A stretch of DNA of 64,000 nt from Saksenaea vasiformis B4078 (lineage: Eukaryota; Mucoromycota; Mucoromycetes; Mucorales; Saksenaeaceae), in assembly GCA_000697055.1 (NCBI GenBank), contig JNDT01001995.1, forward strand, positions 1-64,000, written 5' to 3'. The notes under the pieces were generated by a model that did no database searches, had not been told where the DNA came from, and was given only the letters and a program-made list of their open reading frames with translations. Shown here piece after piece: positions 1 to 10,579 of this stretch (positions are counted from its first letter, which is position 1; each line of letters begins with the position of its first letter). The position numbers and the translations under genes were made by a program.

Positions 1-1100
1 TGGCGTATCGATCCCGGATCTGAAATAACCGAACAAGATCACCAGAGGATGATAGACGAAGCAATAGAATAACAGAAGAAGAATGATGATGCTTTATTAT
101 CCAACGATGTTCCCTTTTTATATTTTCTAATCAGGCCTATTCTTATGTAATCGTTTACGGTTGTTCTATCTCAAAAGGAATAGTTCTTCAACGGATTCAT
201 GCGTGATATGTCCTTGGGGAAGTTTATGCTTTTGGAAGACGGCCGAGAGACAAAAGGAAGTTGCCTTGTAGAGACTTCGATCCGTTGTGTTACTGACTAC
301 CAAAAGTGGAGATCGAGTGCAACGATGCGACACGTATCATGTTTTTATGTTTTGTATCTGATTGGTTCGTTGTGACGTCGGCCTCTGTTGACCTTTATAA
401 AAAGGCGCAGAGCGCCTTTGAATAAAGCTTGGTCTTTTGACTTGGTGAATCATTAGTCCCGTCTGTCTAAAAAGTATCGTTGATCGTAGTGAAGAGTAAG
501 ACCTGATGAAGGGCGGCTTTGCCGATCCCTTCTGGCCGTCCTACGGTCACGACATTGGTGTCGTCGTCTGAATCCGAGCAGCAGGATTCGGAATACCATT
601 TTACCGTGCCTGAAACAATCGAACAAATCGGATCAAGGAAGAACGCGGAAGAAGCGCAAGAATGACAATGTTTGAGATTAGTTCAGCAACGATAATCGAT
701 CATTGGTACATGGCGCTTCCTTGGTTTTAGACATAGAATTATTTTACCGTGATCCGTTCAGGTACGAAGAAAATATAAATAGATAAGCTATTTGTAAAAG
801 AATAAAGGATTATCTTTCGATCCCTATTTTATTTATCTTCTCGTTTCTCTGATCCCCTGTGGGTTTAACCGATCGGCTACATTTACAGTGATTCGGAAGA
901 AAACCCAGATCAACGGAAACGACATTGGCTGATCCAATCAATGGCCACGGAAGACGACTTGAATAGTGTGCAAAATAAGAGACAAGAAAATAGAGCGAGA
1001 GAATGATAGTCTTTATTTTGCTTTACGCTACTGGGATATTTATACTAAAGATATTCGGATAATCATACTAAAGAGGATAACGGATAGAGATTGGAAATGG
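1..1100. repeat. LTR-like retrotransposon debris
   Basis: No gene is supported here. The stretch contains several copies of a TATA box followed 20-30 bp later by AATAAA, the arrangement found in retrotransposon LTRs with a short R region. On the plus strand these are TATAAA at 396 with AATAAA at 421, and TATAAAT at 774 with AATAAA at 801. On the minus strand they are TATAAA at 122-112 with AATAAA at 98-93, and TATAAAT at 1044-1036 with AATAAA at 1017-1012. Between the first pair lies a perfect hairpin (8-bp stem AAAGGCGC/GCGCCTTT, 3-nt loop). No gag or pol reading frame is visible. Calling this LTR debris is inference from architecture; no matching LTR pair or flanking duplication was found. 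Confidence 0.4.
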
Positions 1101-2302
1101 TAAAGATACGAGGAGAACTTGCGAAGTGATAAAACGAGACAATGGCCGAGTATACCAAAAGAGTATTCATGCCGTTGTGCCACTGGGGAACATGTAACTT
1201 GCTAAAAAGGTGTGGCGCGGTCATCGTTGTTCGTTTGGGGAATATCCGTCTCCAAATTAGGCAGAACAGATTTTTGGGACGACACTTTGGATTTGAACTT
1301 TTTTTTTGTCTCTGTAGACGAAGTCGATCGGTAGAACTCACTTGGAATAAAGAAGCAATAAAGATAAGTATATTGCTAGACTTTATATGGATATGGAGGA
1401 TGGTCGTGTCTCATCGGAACGTCCGAAAGTTTAGTAAATGCTGCGTGTTCGAACATCACACGTCATTTCTTTCAAACGACCCCTTCTAAATAAAACGAGT
1501 GCCTCCTCTTTAGAAGCGTTTATGCTATCGTGCAGTGGCGACCATTTCAATCAATATATTTCTTAGAACATCGGCGGCCGCTCAAACGTTGCATATTTAT
1601 TCGTCATCTCTTGATTCGGAAAACAATCTCATATCTACAAAACTTCTGGACATCCGCCTATGTATGCTACACAGTTCATGCAATGACATAAAAGAGGAGA
1701 AGATGGCGGAGGAACAATACTCGACCGATCAAAAGCGTCTTCAATCCTGCTGTTTTATGTAACAGCTTAACCGATAAAACGTGGGTGGGTGTGTTATTAA
1801 TATCTGAATCGTAGTGTGGATTTCAGTTGTCTAGATAGTAACTTGACAGACAGGAAATCCTTTGAGACTCTTTCTTTATTTGGATGTAAAGTAAAGATGA
1901 TTGTATATGTTTACGCGTCTGTCCTTATTATAGTTCTATTCATTCGGAGATTGTAATCTGTGTTCCTGAGATTGTCTTGACTTCGGGTATAATACCGATC
2001 TTTAGATGTGAATCTATGTCCTCATATGTGACCTATACGACACCTAGATCTCACCTGAGTCAAGAAAAAAATCAGAAAGATGTAATGCTGTGTTTGGTTC
2101 TCTTACATGATACAGAGTTCATGATAACTCCTGTCACGGCAACAGGTCCCGATCTACTCAACCTTCATTTGATAGAAAATGTTATTATTATCGCAAATGC
2201 GGAGACAGCACTTACTCTTCGCAGAGCTTCTGTGGAGAGGTCGCGCACCTTTAAAACATGGATGTAATGTTAGTATATACATGTGATATAGTTGACAGTA
2301 AT
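1101..2302. other. Intergenic stretch, no gene seen
   Basis: Only short, overlapping, unsupported reading frames are present. No tRNA, conserved domain or repeat was recognised. It lies directly 3' of the Fanzor-like pseudogene, which is where the guide-RNA-like transcript and right end of such elements would be expected, but I cannot point to a defined end. Confidence 0.5.
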
Positions 2303-4628
2303 TTACCGGTAATTGGTGGCGCCGGGAATAAAAGGTCTTCCAGCCGAGAAATTGCGGGGGTCAAAAGGTGATAGCGTTCTCCTATCCACAGACAGGACAT
2401 TGCTTGCGCATGCCAGACCTATTGCCAGAGCCGCTTGAACGTCTCTATTTTGTGTAGCATGGCCTGACCGATACGCTGTGCAGCTCCGATTTACACACTG
2501 AGAGGCACCATTTACCCTCACTGTCTTCCATTCTCCCTTTTTCTTTCGCCGAGCTTTGGCCCTTTCCGCTCGCCCAAAACAGTAAACGCATAACTGAGAA
2601 CTTCGATGATAGTTCGTCATCGATACTGGGACATAACGCCAATGTCGCCTTCGCAGCCATGCTCCTCCACGTCTAATGTGACCCTTCAGTCGAGAACCGA
2701 CGCCCGTGCCCTGGGTCCCTATGGCCATGATAGGCACGATGTTTTATGCACCATCCTTCTCGGTCTTGGCAGCTGTCTTGACAAACATACATTCGTGCGC
2801 AGCAATTTGATTATAAACGCGACTGGTAAACAGTGCCTGGGTGTGTCTCTCATGGTGGGCATGTTTTGAGTGGTAAAGTGATCGCAATTGTTTTCGGCAG
2901 TTCCTTTTCACCTAATATGGATTGAAGGGTTAGAGGTAGAAGGAAAAAAAATAAGGACAGTACCTCTTGCGACTCTAAGATCTGTTCTACTATGATTGCT
3001 AAAGCCGACGAACTTTCTTGCAATTTCTTTTCCGCGCTGTTAACTTCTGAAGCGTTCTAATATGAAGTGAGAACCTTGAATTACTGGCCGCCATTACTAT
3101 ACCCTCTTCCTCTTTTCTCTTTTTTTGCGAAACTTCCTGGAGAAGGTCTTCTCTTCCAGATATCCCGCCGTGATCCGCATTGGTCTGGGAAGTCTGGACA
3201 TTTCTTCAGGAATAGATACCGGTATCTGAGTATCTTCTAATTGGCGATTGTATAAGTCAAAATGTAGGCGAGCGCGTTCCATTGTAAGGGGAACAGTTGT
3301 CGCCAGAACTCTCAACCCATAATCGGTCCCGCCGAAAGTAATAGCCTTCTTGTGATTGTGGCTGACTTGCCGATCCAGTTCTGTGATGTCAAGAAACTGT
3401 GTACTGGCTTCGCAACCTGGGCGATTCCAACTTGTAACCTTATACATCTTTATCTCCTTCTTTTCATCATCGCCCTCTGACACCTTTTCCTTGCCCTTTC
3501 GCTTGTTCTTGAGGATATCCAGCTCCTATAGTTTGATTTAATGCGGTTGATTGACCGATGCATGCGATATTCTTTAGTTACCTTTTGACATACATATCGC
3601 CGCCTTCGCTGATCTGCCAGTTCCGACCGTATCTTGCTTAAATTATGTTGTTTCTCTGCGCGCTCCAATTTCGATGTCTTCAAATCTTCGTAGCTCTCGC
3701 TTTGCTTTTTCTTCGCCCTTGGATCGCTGATATTTATTTTGTGGCGCTTACGTTTGTCCCGGATTTTCCTTTGGACAGCATCTTTTCTCCGTTGATGCTC
3801 TTCTGTGCGATTTTGGACAACATTTTCTGCCTGTTGTAACGCCTTTTTTGATTGTCTTTCTGCCGACTCCAGAGCTTTGACCTTACATTTTGCACCTTCC
3901 AGCAACGTTGTAACTGTTGGGAACATCTCGATCTGATTCATTCTCAAAGAAACTGTTGCCCTCGTCCGTATTCTTCCCTTTTGTGTTCTTCCTTCTTTGT
4001 TCATAATGAGATACAGTTATGTTCCTTCCTTTTTGCACATTCCCATCAATCATCGCAATTTGTTGGGGTGTAACGGTTACTCGCCACCATGGTTCCAAAC
4101 CGCGAGCATTGCAAATACGGGTGATTTTGTCTTGATCAAAGAAGGAGCCGATTACGGCGGCTTTGTTCGTTTGAGCTTGCCTAATATTTGCAATCGCGCT
4201 TCCATCTTCTGTGTATAAATCAAATTTTGCCGAAGTCGAACCAAAGAGTTCATACATGGACGCCGCATCGAGAGGTAGGGCATGGATCGAGACAGGGCTG
4301 ATCGCTGGGCAGATGTTAGCAGTGAATTTGCTGTATCCAGTGGCACGGAGAACGGTATTCGATAACAAAACAAATCGAACACGCAAGGCAATCGCAGCAC
4401 TTGATCGTCCTTTCGGTATATATGGTCTTAGCGCATTCGTAATCTGGACGACGGTATCTATCTCGACCTTCTGGAGCTTGTTATCGTCATTGTTCCGCAA
4501 CCCCGAGACATCAGCGTCGTTCACTTCTCCTTCAATATCTGCTGATAGCAACAGTTTCTTTGCAATAGCTTGAAGCCGTATCAACCTCCTTCTGCTGGGC
4601 TCTTTCTTCGCGTCATTCGGCTTAACGT

Positions 4629-5682
4629 TGTTAAGCTGGAAATTTCGGGTAGTTAAGTTCTTAGGTAGATTTCAGCGATATGACAGAAGCGGTGATAAGA
4701 AAATAAGAATGAATAAAAGTTCGGTTCAGATAAGAGTTCAGTTTCGTGGAATTTAGTTCGATGTTAGTGAGCACCAGGTGTAGATTTGAGTCGGACACCA
4801 AGACTTGAAGTATTTATCAATGAAGATAAATGAAAGAAAAGAAAAAGAAAAGAGGTTGTCGATAAAGACAAGATCGGAAGAGTTCCTGTTTGATAAAAGA
4901 ATCTGATTCGTTAGTTAAATCATTTGTATGATTACCTATGATCTCGTGTTGGATCTGTCAAATGTAGGTATCAAATAGAGATAAAAACGGTATTCTTCGA
5001 GTGATCAGCGAGTTGGATCAGAAGAAATAAAAGAGATTCGGCAAGAAAAGAAATAAAAGAAAAGATAAAATAAAAAGGGAAGACAGCGGAATTGTCGTCG
5101 CTTGTCAGGAAAAAGAGTAAAATAAAAAAGAAAAGAAAAAGAAAAAGAATCAATAGATCCTGGTTAACGGTGGTTTCTTGAGAATAACCAACGGAGGCAG
5201 AGCAAATAAAAAGGCGGCTTGAAAAATAAAAGAAAACCTTTGGAAAAGACCTTTTTGAGATGGCTAGAGTAGACCGAGAGAAAATCGTGTTCTGATAACC
5301 TGTTGATTTATTGAACAAAAGGATGGGGTATTTACATAAAAATTAATCGATACAAAAAAAGAAATCTATCTTGAAACTAAATTCTCCCGGGTTGCCTTGT
5401 CACTGATTTACCCGTGTTGCTACGTTATGAACTCTCCTGTGTTGCTACGTTGTGAACCTTCCTGTGTTGCTACGCAGCACAAATGTGGGGGTGTAAACCA
5501 TGTGATTTTGGGAGATCGATCTAAAGTGGCAATTGCTGTTCTTGGGTATGTTTTGTCTTTTCTTCCTTTCCTTTTCTTCATTCCCATTTGATAAACCCGG
5601 CTGTTTCAAGATAATAAAAATAGTGAAATAAAATAGAGTGAAAACTAAGATAAATCGAAAAATAAAAAGTGGGATCCAACAA
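4629..5682 (-). mobile_element. Solo LTR inside the Fanzor-like pseudogene
   Basis: About 1,054 bp of A/G-rich, AT-rich DNA beginning TGTT and ending AACA, flanked by ACGT on both sides (4625-4628 and 5683-5686; the duplication may be AACGT if the last A is counted as target). Removing the element and one copy of the duplication joins the two halves of the Fanzor-like gene in frame, from ...QEESEDV to KPNDAKK..., which is strong evidence that this is a clean insertion. In minus orientation it has AATAAA at 5312-5307. No internal gag or pol is present, so it is a solo LTR left by recombination. The orientation is inferred only from the AATAAA signal and the C/T-rich minus strand. Confidence 0.8.
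5386..5485. repeat. Four tandem 25-bp repeats in the solo LTR
   Basis: Four consecutive 25-bp units start at 5386, 5411, 5436 and 5461. The core is CCTGTGTTGCTACGTTGTGAA, with the first unit most diverged. They lie inside the LTR, where short tandem repeats often hold promoter or enhancer motifs; any function here is not shown. Confidence 0.85.
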
Positions 5683-7285
5683 CGTCTTCTGATTCCTCTT
5701 GTATCTCTTCGATTGCCATCTCAATTGCCTCATCTACTCCTTCATCGTCTATTCCACCTATATCCACAGGGATATCCAACTCAGTTACTTCACCTTCAGG
5801 CTACATGACGTTTGTTCTGTTAATATGTCAATGACATCGGATATGGTGCTTACCTCTTCATCCTTCCGAGACTGTGGGTTTTCACCTATCTTGGGTATGT
5901 ATTCCTGGCTCGTGCGTAATTGCAATCTTGTAATCGCATCTGTGCACGACTTCTCACGTCTCAATAGTTTAATCCTTTGATTTTGATCCGTTTCCACCTC
6001 CAGCTGTTTCTTCAGGCGTCTTAAATTCTTGCGTTCTAGTTTTATTCGTCCTTTGATCTGACGCCAATGCCATCCCTTTTTCCTCTTCATCGGTTTGATA
6101 CTCTCCTCCCGTTGCTTTTCTTTCTCTTTTGCTTTCTTCTTGGCAATATGACGGACTTTTCTCTCTTTTTCTGGGGCAAGGTTTAGTTTAAGAAGTATAC
6201 GGAGCAGGTGTTTGATCGATCTGTGGAACAAGCCGCCTGCCCACATGTTTTGTAGATTGTTGGAGTATTGCTGCAGCTGAAAGTGCATCGTGTGCTTAAG
6301 CCGGTAGGTGGTTTTGGCAAATCTTTCAACATTGGGTGTTGCAGCGCAGACCAGAAAGGTTTCTCACTAGCTTTATAAGACTGTCTCCCGAAACAGCTCG
6401 AATGGATGAATTGCAAATGGGCTTCGCTGAAGAGGTTGTTGAATTCATCATTGCTCTTCTGTGGCAAAGCTTTCAGATATCTCGGCACATTGTCAGGCAG
6501 TGGTACCACTGGTATCGTCAAATTCGAGTTCAGAGCTTCTGGATTGCGGACTGATCATTTGGGAACAACCTCCAAAATGTTAAACATCTCTGGACTGTCC
6601 TGCTGATAACGAGCTTGCTTTGAATGTGGGTCCAATATGACGGTACTGGCAGCGTAGTTTAGCATGGTTGCATGTACTGCTGTGGCAGTTATGGTGTCGA
6701 GAAACACTTGTTTCACTTCATCATCCAGATCACCTCGCAAGATTCCAGATAATCGAACCGAGCATGCCCGGATCGTGTCCTCTTCGTCTTCGCTTTCATT
6801 GTTTTCAGTAGTATCCGTGCTGCAGCCCTGTTCTTTCGCCTGCACTTGTTCTTCAATTTCTTTCTGTGCTTTTTCGACAGCGTCATCAAATTTGCGATGG
6901 CGTATTTTTGCCAAAGCGCCCCTATCTGCCCTGATCCAGGATATTTTGAAGCAAGAGTCCTCCTGGTAGTTCCTTGTTCTGCATTAAGGATATCATCGGC
7001 CTGTTCGAACGACGACCTTGTAACGCGATCTGCCTTCTCCAGACTTTCTCGTAGTTCTTGCAATTTTTCCCTCTGCTTCTCTTGTTTCTTTTCTTCTGAC
7101 AGCTGACGTGCTTTCATCGTAGACTTTTTCTTAGGTTTATCTTCAAGGGTTTTTAGGAGGATCACTATCAGTTGGTCGTGGAAGATACTGTACAAGACTT
7201 GAAGGGCTTGGTCTACTGTTATCCCTGATTCGGCCGCCCTTTTCCTTTTGCGCTTCAATCGGAACTGTGGCGGTTGTACGGTCAT

Positions 7286-8634
7286 ACTTAATAAACAGAG
7301 TATACCTGGTTATTAAGTTTCTACAAATATCGCTCGATAAGGGCTTACTCTGTAAATTTGGATATGCGTAACTCAGATAAAAGAAGAAATGTTGTCAGTG
7401 AACGATCTTTTTTTCTTTTCGCTTTTCAAATTTTAACGGTTCTGTGGGTCTTGACATCTTTAATCCTGTTATCTGTTCAGTGTTCAGTCAGACAGCGGCC
7501 TGTAGAACTTGAACAACATACAGCTAATAAATGATGCATTTGCAGACATTTTCTACATATGCTTCTGGGGTAAAACCACAGAAGAGCACCAAGAGGTAAT
7601 TATCCTCAGGTCAGTAAAGGAATAAAGGGGTTACGGTTAGCAAGGATAACCCTGACCGCAGAGAAAAACGTATATGACATCTATGCAGTACCGATTCCGC
7701 CTATATATCGGCGCAACCGCGAGATTACACCCGTAATGAATAACTGGAAAAAGAGCACAATATTTGCTTGTCTGGATATCCGTCGGTGAAGTCTTTAGGA
7801 GACAGCTGCGGCACTTCTTGGAGAACGGATAGGAACAAGTCACGCTTTTTCAGCAGAAGAAACGAACGATACAAAGCAATTGAGTAACCAGCACGAGATG
7901 GACGCACTTCATGCGAAGAGACAGCTAGAGGATTGGAAACAAGAAGAGTAGAAACGGGCGTCTTCCTTGATAACCTTAGAAAATCAATGAAAGGTCCTTG
8001 TAGATAGTGACAGCAGCTATGTATTTAATATATTATCTAGAGACTTATCAAGAAGTGGTACCACACTATGAGGAAATGTTGTTTATTTTGAGTGTATAAA
8101 GATCACACTAATGTGAATTCTGTAAAGCCTATCACTAAAATGAAACAGCTAAATCTGTACTAGGATACGCGGTAAGTCTTTATCATAAATATAGCGTTTA
8201 TGAGAACTTGATATTTCCAAAAGGAAAAGGGCATTTGCTGGGACCGCGTTCTTTCTATCTAAAAGAGCCCCATTTCACCTGCTAGCTAAAGGCTTTTATA
8301 GACGTCTTGTCAAACAACATTGGATAGAAAATAGAGAAACGGACGGAGCGGAAGAGGAGAACGAACAAAGGAAGATAGTAAGTTCAGGGTGTCAATGAAT
8401 GACATGTACAATTGCTCTACTGATGCAGCATTCCCTGTAATGGACCTATTCCTCCTGACTCGTTGTATCCAACATGACAAGAAATGAGAAGGCAATGAGT
8501 GAAATGAATGTCTCGCTTTGCTTAAAAAAGAGCGGACAATTTTTTTGGGACGACGGTCAAGTTTTCGATAATAATACGAAAGCAGATTTTCTGGGAGAAT
8601 TAGTTTCTCTCTCTCTCCTTTTTATTTTGATGAA
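7286..8634. other. Intergenic, between Fanzor relic and kelch gene
   Basis: No coding region is supported. A CT-rich tract immediately precedes the kelch gene's ATG (8611-8628, TCTCTCTC followed by TTTATTTT). It may be that gene's promoter or leader. The rest holds only short chance frames. Confidence 0.5.
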
Positions 8635-10579
8635 ATGAAATCGGGTCAGCCTATTCGAACAGCGGGCAAAAATGTTGTAGGTCTTTGGAAACCTTCATTT
8701 GTAAAAGTCGATCATCAGCTATTCGTCTTTGGTGGTGGTGGAAATGTGACGAACGAATTACATGTTCTCAATTTATGTGATATGCGATGGGAGACAATGC
8801 AAGTAAGTAAAACTTTCCGATATGTTTGCCAATTTGTATCTGTTTAGAATGTTCAAGGTATTCCTCCTTGTAAACGCTATGGTCATACAGCTACTCGATG
8901 GAAAAACAGTATCATCGTATTTGGTAATCATTATATGCTCTTTTTCTTTTTCTACCTATTTATATATATATACTTGTCTAGGTGGTTGTAATGACCTTCA
9001 GGATTACTGTGATGATCTTCATATTTTTGATCTCTGTACATTGACTTGGAATCAACCTAATATCCGAGGATCAATTCCTGCCAGATATCTACATAGCGCT
9101 GTCGTATTTGATGACAAACTCTTTGTCTATGGTGGTTTTGCAAAAAGCGCAGATTGTAAATGCTTGCTCTTCTACATTTGTGTAAAATTAACCCATCTGT
9201 TAGGTACTTATGTGTTGGAAGAAATGAGTGTACTCGATTTAACAACCTATACCTGGACAAGATATAAGGATATGCCGGCTCGATACAATCATTCGGCTAC
9301 CCTTATTGATCAGAAAATGTACATATATGGTGGCAAAGATGAACAAGGCCATACTGTCTCCGATCTCTTTGTCGTTCATCTTAAAATCTCACCATATACT
9401 CCCCACCTACTACTAGGCGGTACTCACTCATCTGTTGCATCAAGAATGGTATTAATGAAAAGCCAACATTTCTGCGATACAATATGTGGAAAACTGCTTG
9501 TTTTTGGGAGATACCTGCCAAAGAATCATTCGAGTAAAAGCCTCAACGATCCCATCGAGGCGTCTTACAGTCTGTGGCTTTTGGATCTCGATACACTCGA
9601 GTGGAGTCGACAAGAATGCAGTGGATATTTTGAAACTGGCGGCTGGAATTATTTCACGATCATCAAAGAGAACCATGTCAATAACCTGTTGTTTCTTGGA
9701 AACACGGACCCGTACAGACCACAGGGTTATGATCACTTTAGGCAGGTGCAATGCATAAACATCGTCATTCGAAAAAAAAACAAATTCTTGATTAACTCTA
9801 TAGCTAGAGATGCGCTAGTAATCAATGGTGAATCGCTTGGATTATATGATGTTGCTGTCCGGCCGTTCCCCAATGATTTCGTTCGCTTACTAAATAATCC
9901 CGATCTCTCCGACTTTGTAATCATCCCATCAAATGGACAGAAAATCTACGTACACCAAGTGATTCTGATTGCACGCTGGCCCCACTTTCGGAATATGTAC
10001 AAGTCAGGAATGGCCGAGTCGCTGGAACAACAAATGGAAGTGCCAGAGTCGTACGAAGTTGTCATGGCATTTGTAAAATACTTGTATACTGATTGCTTAG
10101 ACGACAATGAGCCGTGGCCAGTCGTTTGCGAGGTTCTAGTCTTGGCCAACATGTACCTCCTCAATCGACTCAAAAAGCTCTGCTGTGAGCGTCTTTATCG
10201 TCGTCATCTCACTGTGGAAAGCTGTGGAGTGATCTTCGAAAAAGCAATCTTAGCGGAGGAGACAGGTTTAAAATTGCTTGCCCTTGATTTTATATTTCAA
10301 AATTATGGTGCAATCCTCAAATCCAACATGCTGATGCAAGTGCCATTGTCAGTACGGCAGGAATTTTTGGAGGCCGTGCCAGACGAGGCTGTACTTGAAG
10401 TTGGGCGCGCACGCTCAAAGTCGATAAAATCGAGTCCCACAGGCGGGTTGGTGTCTATGACTCATGGACAAAATCATTCACAGCAGATTTCACCCAATTC
10501 TTACAACCCCATGATTGATTCTCACACGCAAACATACGATAATCCCAGTTCAGCACTACCAACAGCAGTGTCACTGTAA
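8635..10579 (+). CDS. Kelch-repeat protein with C-terminal BTB domain
   Basis: Four exons (8635-8802, 8848-8923, 8982-9155, 9204-10579) sum to 1,794 nt, 597 codons plus stop. Residues about 10-340 carry kelch repeats, recognised by repeated blade motifs such as LFVFGGGGN, IIVFGGCND, LFVYGGF, MYIYGGKD and spaced W residues; this is a beta-propeller for protein binding. The C-terminal part has a BTB fold (LSDFVI...VHQVILIARWPHFRNMYKSGM...VVMAFVKYLYTD) followed by a BACK-like helical region. This order (propeller first, BTB second) resembles LZTR1-type adaptors, which link substrates to cullin-3 ubiquitin ligase; that role is inferred. The third intron is 48 nt with no in-frame stop, so an unspliced mRNA would still be translatable. 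The first ATG at 8630 is followed at once by TGA, so 8635 is the likely start. The last 60 residues are Ser/Asn/Gln-rich and look disordered. Confidence 0.9.

Larger units (their letters stand above)
2303..7285 (-). pseudogene. Fanzor-type (eukaryotic TnpB-like) nuclease, broken
   Basis: Reads from ATG at 7285 down to a stop at 2303. The C-terminal end carries TnpB/Fanzor hallmarks: a zinc ribbon (CVYC ... CVNRSC, about 2600-2480) followed by NRDVQAALAI, matching the RuvC-III 'RD.xAA.NI' motif. About 3350, 'ITFGGTDYGL' fits the RuvC-I Asp region. Between them is a GTGVGSRLKGH segment. The N-terminal half has the basic, helical character of mucoralean family members, with an NNLQNMWAGGLFHRS segment near 6250. 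Several plausible GT-AG introns remain, for example 56 nt near 3530-3585. The gene is dead: an in-frame TGA at 6557-6555, an in-frame TAA at 2746-2744, frame changes near 6920 and 6290 and perhaps 4000, and a 1.05-kb solo LTR inserted at 4629. Family assignment rests on motif recognition, not a search. In life, Fanzors are RNA-guided DNA nucleases of transposon origin. The element's ends were not located. Confidence 0.75.

Noticed and set aside
1..20. TGGCG... at the window start as a tRNA primer-binding site
   Set aside because: It resembles a PBS only in its first bases; no LTR end can be seen because the sequence begins here.
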